From JAKAGZ01 sp963748105 (GTDB lineage: Bacteria > Bacteroidota > Ignavibacteria > Ignavibacteriales > Ignavibacteriaceae): a stretch of DNA of 64,000 nt. This document shows positions 48,238-57,297 of the stretch, piece after piece (position 1 is the stretch's first letter; the number at the start of each line of letters is the position of its first letter). Location: assembly GCA_963748105.1 (NCBI GenBank), contig CAVVHP010000011.1, forward strand, positions 124,001 to 188,000. Reading direction: 5' to 3'. The notes beneath the pieces were generated by a model. It had not been told where the DNA came from. It worked only from the letters and a program-made list of their open reading frames with translations, and made no database searches. Position numbers and translations under genes: made by a program.

Positions 48238-49484
48238 ATGTTCGATGACAAATATCAATTTACCTGTGTTGACAGGTTCTTAAAATATGTTAAGATTGAT
48301 ACTCAATCAGATGAAGAATCAACTTCCTTTCCGAGCACGGAAAAACAAAAAGATCTTTCAAAAGCGCTCGCTGAAGAATTGAAACAAATGGGATTGAAAG
48401 ACGCACATATGGACGAATGGGGCTATGTTATGGCAACATTACCTGCAAATACTGATAAAAATGTAGATCCAATAGCCTTCCTCGCCCATGTAGATACATC
48501 TCCGGCTGTTTCGGGGAAAGATATAAATCCTGTAATAAATAAAAATTACCAGGGCGGGGATATTCCTTTAAAGAATGGTGGCTGGGTAATCAAAGTAAGC
48601 GACAATCCTGAATTAAAGGATATGATAGGTTATGATATTATAACGACAGACGGGACAACGTTACTGGGTGCCGATAATAAAGCCGGTGTTGCCGAAATAA
48701 TGGATGCCGTTAATTACTGGTTGAGTCATCCCGAAGTAAAGCACGGGACTATTAAGATTTGCTTTACACCAGATGAAGAAGTCGGTCGTGGAACTGAAAA
48801 AATTGATTTGAAAAAATTAGGAGCAAAATATGGATACACGGTTGATGGTTCGGCAAAAGGAGAGTTGAGTCAGAAACATTCAGCGCCGATATGATGGTGA
48901 TAAAATTTATAGGCAAAAATATTCATCCCGGTTATGCCAAAGGACAAATGATCAATTCAATTAAAATAGGTAGTACCTTTATTGATAGCCTTCCTAAAGA
49001 TAAACTTTCACCTGAAACAACTGATAAAAGAGAAGGTTATGTTCATTGCACAGCCTTCAATGGTAATGAAGAACTCACAACGTTAAAATTTATTATCAGG
49101 AGTTTTGTAACAGCTGATCTGAAAGAATATGAAAAAATGCTAAAAGAACTTGCTGAAAAAACAGTTGAAAAATATCCCGGTTCAAAAGTTGAAATCGAAG
49201 TTATTGAGCAATATAGAAATATGAAAGAAATGCTTGATAAACATCCTATGGTTGAAGCAAATGCTCTCGAAGCATTGAAGAGACTTAAAATTGAACCAAT
49301 TATGCATCCGATCCGCGGTGGTACGGATGGATCAAGACTTTCGTTTATGGGATTACCAACTCCGAACATTTTTGCCGGAGAACATAGTTTCCATTCACAA
49401 CTTGAATGGGTTGCTGTTCAGGACATGCACGATGCTGTTAAATATATTATTGAAATCGCAAAAGTGTGGGAAGAAAAATCATAG
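48238..49484 (+). CDS. pepT: Peptidase T (aminotripeptidase), one frameshift
   Basis: A cytosolic zinc tripeptidase of family M20 that removes N-terminal residues from tripeptides. Repaired length is about 415 residues. The metal-site motifs are all present: AHVDTSPAVSGKDINP, GADNKAGVAEI, FTPDEEVGRGTE and the C-terminal HPIRGGTDGSRLSFMGLPTPN with EHSFHSQLEW. One G is missing near 48867, so the first frame ends at 48894; with it restored the protein reads GELESETFSADMMVIKFIGK. Both halves otherwise match PepT from start to end. Confidence 0.93.
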
Positions 49485-49492
49485 CTAAATTT

Positions 49493-49523
49493 ATCCCCGG
49501 GAGTTGTTGTAACTTCCGGGGAT
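49493..49523. terminator. Hairpin between convergent pepT and SCO genes
   Basis: ATCCCCGG (49493-49500) and CCGGGGAT (49516-49523) form a perfect stem extended inward by AGTT/AACT around a 5-base loop. It lies between two stops and can act on both strands. The T run is weak. Confidence 0.7.
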
Positions 49524-49539
49524 ACTAATTATTCTGTCG

Positions 49540-50334
49540 TTAACTTCTTTTCGGATTTACCCTCTTTATAATAAACAAAACTATAAATACTACTATAATT
49601 CCTGTCGCAAGCACAAGCATTAGAACCCAAAAATCTTTTCCTTTTGGTATAAATGTATAACAGGTTTTTAAAACATTTGCAATTGTAGAAGAAATCTTGC
49701 CGGATTGGGCACCTTCAATTGCTACTTCAAATCCGGATGGAAGTATCTGGAAATCACCTTTTTTTGTATATCCCGGACTTAGATATTGAACAATTTTTCC
49801 GTCTTTATCCACAAAGACCAAAACACCTTTATGTAAAAATCCTCCGCGTGTTCTCTTAAATTGAAATCCGGCCACGTCTGTCAGCTTATAAATATTTGTG
49901 CTGTCTCCTGTCAAGAAAACCCATGCCGAATCAGGGATCTTTCGATTTATCAATCCCACCATTGCGTGTTTTTTTTGCGCAGCCATTTCAGGAGTTTCAT
50001 TCTGATCAATGCTGATACTTATAATATCATAATCTTTTCCCGGCTCATATTTTACTTTCCCGATTACATCGGATATTTCTGTCATCAACGGTGTGCAAAT
50101 TCCCACGCACCTGTAATAGCAAAAGTCAATAACGGTAGGTTTGTTGATAAGGTTTTTTAATTGTACGGTATCACCTTTCGAATTTACGAAAACTAAATCC
50201 AACGGAATTTTTTTACCGAGATGCTGCTCAACTTTAGCAGTATTATAATCAGCGTAAGTTGAGCTTATTGAAATAGATGAAGTCACCAGAAGGAATAGAA
50301 TAATTCTGGTGAAAAATTTTGTTTTCCTTTTCAT
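49540..50334 (-). CDS. SCO1/SenC-family copper chaperone-like protein
   Basis: A 264-residue exported thioredoxin-fold protein. It has an N-terminal signal or anchor (IILFLLVTSSISI) and a C-terminal membrane helix (FWVLMLVLATGIIVVFIVLFII). The CuA-site cysteines CVGIC lie in FCYYRCVGICTPLMTE, and the copper-binding His is in RTRGGFLHKGVLVFVDK. SCO proteins load copper into cytochrome oxidase subunit II or act as thiol reductases. No oxidase genes are near, but the family suggests that oxygen respiration occurs. The C-terminal anchor is a variant found in some Bacteroidota. Confidence 0.88.
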   Translation of the reverse strand: MKRKTKFFTRIILFLLVTSSISISSTYADYNTAKVEQHLGKKIPLDLVFVNSKGDTVQLKNLINKPTVIDFCYYRCVGICTPLMTEISDVIGKVKYEPGKDYDIISISIDQNETPEMAAQKKHAMVGLINRKIPDSAWVFLTGDSTNIYKLTDVAGFQFKRTRGGFLHKGVLVFVDKDGKIVQYLSPGYTKKGDFQILPSGFEVAIEGAQSGKISSTIANVLKTCYTFIPKGKDFWVLMLVLATGIIVVFIVLFIIKRVNPKRS

Positions 50335-50465
50335 AATAATTGATTGTTATAATTCTGAAGAGTCACAAACTTAATGAAAAGAGATGAATTAATAAATGTA
50401 GTAATTTGGTATAAAAGCCAATGATTGTGAAATATTCAATAGCAGTGTTGAATATTTTTACAACA

Positions 50466-51154
50466 CTAAACTTCTATTGAGAATGGTGTGAAGTTAGTAC
50501 CCCTGTCATAATAATCTTCATTTTCTTTTCTTTTAAGAAAATTGACAACTTTATATGTGAGCGGGGTTGCAACAATTTCCCAGGTAACTTTTAGAACATA
50601 ATTTGTAATCATCACCTGAATAACTAAATCAGTTGGCCAGAAGCCATAAAAAGCAATTGGATAGAATATTATTGAATCTGCTGCCTCGCCGGCTATAGTG
50701 GAGCCGATAGTTCTCATCCATAAAAATTTCCCGGTTGTGTAAATTTTCATCTTAGCCAGCACATAAGAGTTTACAAATTCACCTGAAAAAAAGCTAAAAG
50801 CCAAGCGATTACTATTCGTGTTGTTTGTCCGAAGACAACAACGTAAGCATCCTGATGAACCCAGCCTTTAGCCGGCGGAAGTGTGACTACTACCCATGAC
50901 ATAAATGAAGCAAAACCGAGAGCGGCAAATCCGGCCCATACAACTTTCCTCGATCTCGCGTAACCATAGACTTCCGTGAGAATATCGTTGAAGAAATAGC
51001 TTATCGGGAAAAATAAAATCCCGGCACCGAATGAAAATCCCCATACCGAAACCACTTTCTCCGCACCTATAATATTTGAGCACAAAAGTATTGTTACAAA
51101 TGCGGCCATTATAAAATCATAATACTTAAATCTCTTGGTTGCGGTCTTTTCCAT
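50466..51154 (-). CDS. yhhQ: Queuosine precursor transporter (YhhQ/VUT family), one frameshift
   Basis: A membrane transporter for queuosine precursors used in tRNA modification. About 229 residues after repair, with six to seven helices. The N-terminal half (FVTILLCSNIIGAEKVVSVWGF, AGILFFPISYFFNDILTEVYGY) and the C-terminal half (FSGEFVNSYVLAKMKIYTTGKF, RTIGSTIAGEAADSIIFYPIAFYG) are both typical. They lie in different frames because one A is missing in the seven-A run at 50786-50792 (minus strand T run). Restoring it joins AFFSGEFVNS in frame. Confidence 0.9.
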
Positions 51155-51288
51155 ATTTTCTCGGAACTAATTTTTAATTTAATTTTTCGGTTTGAAAGGG
51201 TAGTATTTAACATAATGAAACCTTATATATTTACAAAAGAGATTTGCCGGCGTTTGGGGAGACAATAGTGGAATTATTAATTAAATTT

Positions 51289-51775
51289 GGATGTAGGAGG
51301 AAGAAAGTTGGTTGTAGGTAGCGAATTTTTTATGACAAAAGTTGGATGATATGTCATTATCAAAATTTGAAGATTTGGAAGTATATCAGTTAGCCGAAAA
51401 GTTAAGGGATCTGATCTGGAAGATAGTTTTGAAATGGAATAATCTTGCTAAGAATACGGTTGGATTACAATTTATAAGGGCAAGTGATAGTGTTAGTGCC
51501 AATATTTCTGAAGGTTATGGAAGAGGTAGTTTTGCGGAACGTTCTAGATTTGCAAAAATATCGAGAGGCTCACTTTTTGAAACAAAAAACTGGACTAATA
51601 AAGCCTACCGAAGAAAATTAATTAATAATGAAGAATACAACGAATTAAATGGAATTATTATTGTACTATTGCCAAAGTTAAGTGCTTACATTAATTACCT
51701 GAATACAAATATTAAAAAAAAATCGAAATGACAAAAAATCAAAAAACTTTATCCAACCACCGACCACCAACCTCC
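51289..51775. mobile_element. Possible S23-gene insertion bounded by inverted TTGG-rich flanks
   Basis: The S23-like gene is flanked by related sequence in opposite orientation. On the left, GGATGTAGGAGG (51289-51300) and GTTGGTTGTAGGTAG (51307-51321) occur. On the right, ATCCAACCACCGACCACCAA at 51751-51770 and CCTCC follow, which read GGTTGGTGG on the other strand. The left side stands at the spot where the next gene's 5' end would begin. There is no transposase, so any insertion would depend on another element or be ancient. Boundaries are approximate. Confidence 0.35.
51351..51731 (+). CDS. S23-like four-helix-bundle protein
   Basis: A 126-residue all-helical protein of the 23S-rRNA intervening-sequence family (also the fold of Avd). 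It begins MSLSKFEDLEVYQLAEKLRD. The family hallmark SVSANISEGYGRGSFAERSRFAKISRGSLFET is at residues about 46-77; the core IRASDSVSANIAEG-like stretch is intact. Function is unknown. I start at ATG 51351 (an upstream TTG at 51342 is in frame). Its stop overlaps the ATG of the U32 peptidase gene (ATGA). Confidence 0.82.
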   Translation: MSLSKFEDLEVYQLAEKLRDLIWKIVLKWNNLAKNTVGLQFIRASDSVSANISEGYGRGSFAERSRFAKISRGSLFETKNWTNKAYRRKLINNEEYNELNGIIIVLLPKLSAYINYLNTNIKKKSK

Positions 51776-52990
51776 AAAGTCCCAGAATTAATGGCTCCTG
51801 CAGGCAACCGGACAATGCTTCGCGCGGTGGTAAAAGCCGGCGCCAACGCCGTTTACTTCGGTACCGATCAGCTTAATATGCGTGCGAAAGCAAAGAATTT
51901 CCAGGCCGAAAGCCTGCCGGAGATTGTTGAATACTGCAAAGCCAAAAACGTTAAAACCTATCTTACGATTAATACCATAATTTACGAAAACGAAATTGAT
52001 CAGGCTTACGAACTAATTGGCAAAGCCAAAGCCGCGGGAATCGACATGATCATTTGCTGGGATTTATCGATCATACAGTTATGTAATAAGCTGAATATGC
52101 CTTTCGCTGTTTCAACACAGGCGTCTGTTTCAAATTCATCTTCCGCGGCGATGTATAAAAAATTAGGCGCAAAAAGAGTTGTCCTTGCCCGCGAATGTTA
52201 CCTTGAAGATGTGAAGAAAATAAAAGAGAAAGTGGATATTGAAATTGAGGCATTTATTCACGGGGCAATGTGCATAGCCGTCAGCGGCAGGTGTTTTATG
52301 AGTCACGAAATGTTCGGCAAAAGCGCAAACCGCGGTGAATGCATTCAACCTTGCAGAAGAGAATATGAAATTATTGACAAGAGTACAGATAAATCAATGA
52401 TACTTGGGGAAGATTATGTTTTGTCACCAGAAGACCTTTGTTCGGTAGAATTTATTGACAAGCTAATAGAATCCGGAATTGATTCATTTAAAATTGAAGG
52501 AAGAAAGCGCAGCCCTGAATATGCGGCGAAAGTTGTAGAAGTTTACCGAAAAGCGATTGATCTTTATTATGAAAATAAATTATCGGACGATACAAAGAAA
52601 GAGTTGTTAAAGGAGCTTGGCGAAGTTTACAACCGGGGCTTCTCTACCGGATTTTATTTCGGGCCACCGGGTGAAAATGAATATGTCGGTATCTACGGAA
52701 GCAAGGCAACTACAAGAAAAGAATTTGTCGGCAGGGTAACAAACTACTTCAAGAAACCCCGTGTTGCTGAAGTAAAAATGGAAACAGGTACCCTAAGCGT
52801 GGGTGATAAAATACTCTTTATAGGTGAGACAACGGGGGTGGTGGAATTAAAAATTCCTAATATCATTTTTGAAGACAGGGCGGTCGACAAAGTTGAAAAA
52901 GGAAATCTCTTTACAATTCCCTGCGAAGAACTTATACGCCCCAGAGATTCAGTTTACGTTGTAAAGCAACTTGATAAAGTAAGAAGTTAA
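51728..52990 (+). CDS. trhP: U32-family peptidase / tRNA hydroxylation protein TrhP-like
   Basis: A 420-residue U32 family protein. The core starts at PELMAPAGNRTMLRAVVKAGANAVYFG (residues 20-45), followed by VSTQASVSNSSSA, the iron-sulfur cysteine pattern HGAMCIAVSGRCFMSHEM and NRGECIQPCRREY, and EGRKRSPEYAAKVVEVYRKAID. In E. coli the family makes 5-hydroxyuridine in tRNA with prephenate (TrhP), complementing the oxygen-using TrhO, which is also in this window. The first 18 residues (MTKNQKTLSNHRPPTSKV) do not belong to the family and come from the flanking S23-type sequence. Confidence 0.88.
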   Translation: MTKNQKTLSNHRPPTSKVPELMAPAGNRTMLRAVVKAGANAVYFGTDQLNMRAKAKNFQAESLPEIVEYCKAKNVKTYLTINTIIYENEIDQAYELIGKAKAAGIDMIICWDLSIIQLCNKLNMPFAVSTQASVSNSSSAAMYKKLGAKRVVLARECYLEDVKKIKEKVDIEIEAFIHGAMCIAVSGRCFMSHEMFGKSANRGECIQPCRREYEIIDKSTDKSMILGEDYVLSPEDLCSVEFIDKLIESGIDSFKIEGRKRSPEYAAKVVEVYRKAIDLYYENKLSDDTKKELLKELGEVYNRGFSTGFYFGPPGENEYVGIYGSKATTRKEFVGRVTNYFKKPRVAEVKMETGTLSVGDKILFIGETTGVVELKIPNIIFEDRAVDKVEKGNLFTIPCEELIRPRDSVYVVKQLDKVRS

Positions 52991-53989
52991 ACTTCCCGGT
53001 CAAATATCCAGCTGAATTTTGTCGCGGGCCCGGCGAATGAAAGCCTGCCTGCCACTTTTAAATATCTTTCCGACAAATTGCAAAGATAGTCCTGGGCTTT
53101 AGCTGCCATATCCGACAATCCTTTTAGGTTTTCAACATCCCAGCCTTTAACGAGGTTTGAAATTATTTCGGCATAATCTTTCGCGGTATAAACTTCTATT
53201 TTTTGTGCAATATTCGAAAAATTGGTAAAAAGATTTCTGTCCTTGCCGTCGTTCATTAAGTGGGCGGGCATAGTAATTTTTATTTTCATCATTTTCGCAA
53301 ATGATAATATTGCTTCAACCGGGTCAACCTCAAAAACTTTCTGCATAAAAAGCCTGTAGGCTTTTTCATGTCTTGCTTCATCTCCCGCAATTAATCCGCA
53401 GATTTTTTGAAGCCTTTCGTCCCCGGCTTTTTTTGCCAGTTTTGCAACGTTTGTATGAGAAATTTTTGTTGCCCTTTCCTGGAAAGACGTATAAATAAAT
53501 CCGAGGTAAGGATCGCTTCCTGTTTGCGTATCAAATCCGTTTCTTATCAGGTTGTGAATTGTCGTTTCAACAGCACGCATATCAACTTTGCCCGTTAGGT
53601 ATAAATACTTGTTCAGTAGGTCACCGTGCCTGTTTTCCTCCGAAGTCCAGCCGCGGCTCCATTGTGCCCACGGTGAATCACTGGCACCGGTCTCATCTTT
53701 TACTCCATCCAGCCGGTTTAAAAAAGTTTGATAGGTTGGTAATGCTTCTTCGGTAACCATATCTCCGATTAGTACGACCAGCAAATCATCCGGTAATGCT
53801 TCCGCTCTTAGCCTGAACTCATTGATTTGTTCCCGCCAGTTATCATCCTTCATGTCAGGCAGAAGATCGCTCGGCTGCCAGCTTTCATTAATTGGTTTCA
53901 AAAGAGTATCAATATTTTTACCGACAAAATCTTCCATTCCCTTTATTACTTCCAGTCTGGAATGGACTAGACCTTTCCTGATTAGTCAT
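52987..53989 (-). CDS. Acyl-ACP desaturase, likely frameshift at N terminus
   Basis: Soluble diiron stearoyl-ACP-type desaturase that makes unsaturated fatty acids with oxygen. The two iron motifs are present: SEENRHGDLL (EENRHG) near residue 100 and AGDEARHEKAY (DEARHE) near 185, plus PWAQWSRGWTSEE. The continuous frame begins at ATG 53937 and lacks the usual start. An ATG at 53989 has AAGGA nine bases ahead, but its frame breaks before the expected SRLEVIKGMEDFVG. A single-base indel between 53940 and 53980 is likely. The 3' end overlaps the U32 gene by four bases. Confidence 0.9.
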
Positions 53990-54205
53990 TTAAATATCCT
54001 TACACGTTTTATATTAAGTGAACTTAGTGCTTATAAAATAAGGCTGAAAAGGTTAAATTACAATTCGCTTTGTAATTTGGGGGTTTAGGGAGACAAAAAA
54101 CCATGACAAAGTATTTTCAGTAAAACTGCCATTTTAGAGGTCATGCTTTGATAAACCCGCCTATTTCTGTATTTTTATAGACTATTTTTAAGATAAAATA
54201 TTATT

Positions 54206-55895
54206 ATGAGAATAAGCAATTCATTTATACCCACATTAAAAGAAATACCCAATGACGCGGTAGTAAAAAGCCACGTTTTAATGCTCAGGTCCGGGATGAT
54301 CAGGATGATCGGTGCTGGTATCTACGCGTTTTTACCGCTCGGCTACAGGGTGATCAGGAAAATTTCTGAAATAATACGCGAAGAGATGAACGAGATCGGC
54401 GGACAGGAATTTCACCTGCCGGGATTGAATCCGCGAGAGATCTGGGAAGAGACAAATCGTGTTGAAGCTTTCGGCGATACTTTATTTCATGTAAAGAACC
54501 GTGATTATGTTCTGGCTCCGACACACGAAGAAATTATAACCTACCTTGCGCGCAACGTTGTAAAATCTTACAAGGATATGCCGCAGATCTGGTACCAGAT
54601 ACAGACTAAATTCAGGAATGAAGCAAGACCCAGAAGCGGTGTAATACGCGGCAGACAATTTTTAATGAAGGACGCTTACACTCTTGATTCGTCATGGGAA
54701 GGATTAGATGTAGGATACGGTTTGCACGACAAAGCATACAGTGCAAATTTTTGACCGCTGCGATCTGAATTATTTCGTCGTCGGCGCTTCAAGCGGCGCT
54801 ATGGGCGGAACGGGCTCGGAAGAGTTTATGGTTAAGTCGGATGCAGGCGAAGATACAGTTGCCCACTGCGAAAAATGCGGATACGCGGCAAATGTTGAAG
54901 TTGCAGAATCAAAAGTTTCCGGAATCGGCAGAGTGGACGAAAGCGAAGAAATCAAAGAGATCTCCACTCCAAATGTTCATTCCATTGATGAGCTTTGTGA
55001 ATTTTTAAAAATAAAAGAAACACAATGTGCTAAATCACGGGTTTATATTAATGACGGGAAGCCTGTTTTGATCTTGATGCTCGGCAACGAGGAAGTAAAC
55101 GAGACAAAACTGAGTAAGGCGCTCGGCGGAAATGTGCGTGCTGCTCACCCGGAGGAATTAAAAGAAACCACAGGAGCAGATGCCGGTTCTATAGGGCCGA
55201 TTGGATTCAGCGGAAGAATAATTGCGGATAATCGTTTAAAGGATGCGAACAATCTTTACAGCGGCGCCAACAAAAACGATTATCATCTTGGCGGAATTGA
55301 TCTGAAACGGGATGTAAAGACTATAGAATATTTTGATCTGAGAAGCGCTCAGTCAGGTGAGGAATGTAGTAAATGTGGAAGCAAACTCGATGTATTCAGT
55401 GCGATTGAGCTTGGGCATATTTTCAAACTCGGCACTAAATACTCGGATGCCATGGGCGCAAAGTTCCTGGACGAAAACGGTAAAGAACAACCTATAATAA
55501 TGGGAAGTTACGGAATCGGTGTGGAAAGAGTCATGGCTTGTTACATTGAACAACATAACGATGAATACGGACTTGCATGGGATAAAACCCTTGCGCCATT
55601 CCACGTTCACCTTATGGGATTGAATCTGAAAAAGGAAGGGGTTGTTCGGGCGAGTGAAAAAATTTATAATGAAATGAGTGTAAAGGGAATCGAAGTTTTG
55701 TTTGATGACCGTGTTGATGCGCAGGCGGGATTTAAATTTAAAGACGCGGATTTACTCGGAATGCCGGTACAGGTAATTGTTGGTGATAAAAAGTTAAAAG
55801 AGAACAAAGTGGAAGTGAAAATTCGTAAGACCGGCGAAAGATTCGATGTTAATATTGAAGAAGTGATTCCAAAAGTTCAGGAATTATTAAAATAA
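54206..55895 (+). CDS. proS: Proline-tRNA ligase, one frameshift
   Basis: Charges tRNA-Pro; essential. About 563 residues after repair, the bacterial ProS type with the INS editing domain (residues about 240-390: HSIDELCEFLKIKETQCAKS, GSIGPIGFSGRIIADNRL). Class II motifs: HVLMLRSGMIRMIGAGIYAFLPLGYRV, TKFRNEARPRSGVIRGRQFLMKDAY (motif 2) and GSYGIGVERVMA (motif 3). One extra A near 54740 truncates the first frame; without it KAYVQIFDRCDLNYFVV is continuous. An essential gene broken this way argues for sequencing error. Confidence 0.95.
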
Positions 55896-55922
55896 AATTA
55901 AAACAATTTATTTGATTAATGT

Positions 55923-55950
55923 GGGGGCGTTCTTTTGAGCGCCCTTTCTT
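55923..55950 (+). terminator. Terminator after proS
   Basis: GGGCGTTC (55925-55932) pairs with GAGCGCCC (55937-55944) with one G-U pair and a 4-base loop, followed by TTTCTT. Confidence 0.75.
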
Positions 55951-55962
55951 ATTTATTCAACT

Positions 55963-56556
55963 ATGATACAAACAATAATTTTTGATTTATCGGAAGTTTT
56001 AATTGCCGGTCTGATAGGGATTGAAAAAGAGCTGGCGCCGCTGGTTAATTTACCGGAAGAAGAATTTCTCGAAGGCCTCTGGACGGATTCATTCTGGGAA
56101 CTGATGAAGGGAAAAATATCCGAAGACGAATATCTTTCGGATGTATTTCAAAATAATAACTGGAATGCGGATAAAAACCTTTTTAAAGAAATCATCAGGA
56201 AAAATTTCCACAAGGAAGTGGATGGAATGATTAATCTGATCGAAGAACTCAGCCGGAAGTATAAATTAATTTTACTTTCCGATCACGCTGAAGAGTGGGT
56301 TAAGTACATAGATGGAATTCACCCCTTTTTAAATTTATTTCATAAAAAATACTTCTCTTTCCAATCCGGCGAAATTAAAAGAGAAAGACGGGCTTTTGAA
56401 ATTTTGTTGAACGAAAATAATCTTGACGCCTCAGATTGCCTTTTTATCGACGACAGCCCCGCTAATATTAAAGCCGCTGAAGAAACAGGGATAAATGTAA
56501 TCCGGTTTACAAGCCCCGGATATCTGCAAGAGCAGCTGAAAATATCCCTCGCTTAA
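55963..56556 (+). CDS. HAD-superfamily phosphatase-like protein
   Basis: A 197-residue HAD hydrolase of the HAD-IA/YihX-like branch. Motif I is FDLSEVLI (nucleophile Asp D9), motif II LLSDHAEEW, Lys motif KRERRAF and motif IV CLFIDDSPANIKAAEETG. Motif I lacks the second Asp of the usual DxD (it reads D-L-S), as in YihX-type FDLGNV proteins, so acid-base chemistry may be altered. It probably removes phosphate from a small molecule; the substrate is unknown. It has its own ATG without a strong ribosome binding site. Confidence 0.82.
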   Translation: MIQTIIFDLSEVLIAGLIGIEKELAPLVNLPEEEFLEGLWTDSFWELMKGKISEDEYLSDVFQNNNWNADKNLFKEIIRKNFHKEVDGMINLIEELSRKYKLILLSDHAEEWVKYIDGIHPFLNLFHKKYFSFQSGEIKRERRAFEILLNENNLDASDCLFIDDSPANIKAAEETGINVIRFTSPGYLQEQLKISLA

Positions 56557-56602
56557 AGAGATAAGCCTGTAATTCTTTGTAAATAATCGATTTAAACTTT
56601 GA

Positions 56603-56634
56603 TTTGAAATTATACCGACCAGTTGGTATATTTG
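56603..56634 (+). promoter_or_regulatory. Bacteroidota-type promoter overlapping a TetR operator
   Basis: TTTG (56603-56606) and TATATTTG (56627-56634) are 20 bases apart, an exact TTTG-N20-TAnnTTTG promoter. The palindrome of the regulator lies between the two boxes. Transcription would start at about the ATG at 56638, giving a leaderless or near-leaderless message. Confidence 0.6.
56611..56630. promoter_or_regulatory. TetR-family operator palindrome
   Basis: TATACC (56611-56616) and GGTATA (56625-56630) flank GACCAGTT, giving the imperfect palindrome ACCGACCAGTTGGT at the centre. This is the typical TetR/AcrR operator shape (ACCnnCCnGTnGGT). It ends eight bases before the regulator's start codon, which indicates autoregulation. 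Confidence 0.75.
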
Positions 56635-56637
56635 TTT

Positions 56638-57216
56638 ATGAAAGAAAAAAATGTGAAGGAAAATCTTCTGAAATCAGCCTATGATCTTTTTCTTGAGAAA
56701 GGTTATTATGCTGCAAGTGTGGATAATATCTGTAAAAGAGCTGATGTGAGCAAAGGAAGCTTTTTCCATTATTTCAAATCAAAAGAAGAGCTGGGAATAG
56801 AAGTGTTGAAGTGGTATTACGCTTACGCGACAAACCTGGTTATGAGTGGCTCATTTATGAAAGAACCGGATCCGGTAAAAAGAGTTTTTGGTTTTATCGA
56901 TCACACGGAAGAAGTTTCAGAACAGCTCTGGGGAAACGGTTGTCTCCTAGGAAGTTTTGTAACGGATCTTTCTGCTTCGAATGAGAAAGTAGCCGCAAAG
57001 GTTTCAAATATTTTTTCAGGCTTGACAGACAGACTTTCGAAAATTTTCTATCCCGTTGCTGAAAAAAATAAAAAAGTAACAGCGCAGGAGCTTGCTGAAC
57101 AATATTTATTAATCATAGAAGGGGCGATAATACTGGCGAAAGCAAAAAATGACTGGAAAAAAGTAATCAGCGCAATTCAGAATTTTCGAAATTACCTGGA
57201 ATTGCTAATGAGGTAA
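56638..57216 (+). CDS. TetR/AcrR-family transcriptional regulator
   Basis: A 192-residue repressor. The longer frame begins with TTG at 56623 inside the operator; I use ATG 56638. The N-terminal helix-turn-helix (NLLKSAYDLFLEKGYYAASVDNICKRADVSKGSFFHYFKSKEELG) is standard. The C-terminal domain contains LWGNGCLLGSFVTDLSASNEKV, found in TetR_C proteins that sense small electrophiles or thiols; the Cys in GCLLG may be the sensor. It precedes the methyltransferase gene by 81 bases and probably controls it. Confidence 0.9.
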   Translation: MKEKNVKENLLKSAYDLFLEKGYYAASVDNICKRADVSKGSFFHYFKSKEELGIEVLKWYYAYATNLVMSGSFMKEPDPVKRVFGFIDHTEEVSEQLWGNGCLLGSFVTDLSASNEKVAAKVSNIFSGLTDRLSKIFYPVAEKNKKVTAQELAEQYLLIIEGAIILAKAKNDWKKVISAIQNFRNYLELLMR

Positions 57217-57297
57217 AGCAAAAAATAGTAATAACAATCCGACTGTATAGGATAAGTGAAGAGGGGAATTGTATAATCAAAATAAAAGGAGGAAAAG

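Noticed and set aside
51342..51731. Diversity-generating retroelement accessory protein (Avd)
   Set aside because: The four-helix fold is shared, but there is no reverse transcriptase, template repeat or variable repeat in the window.
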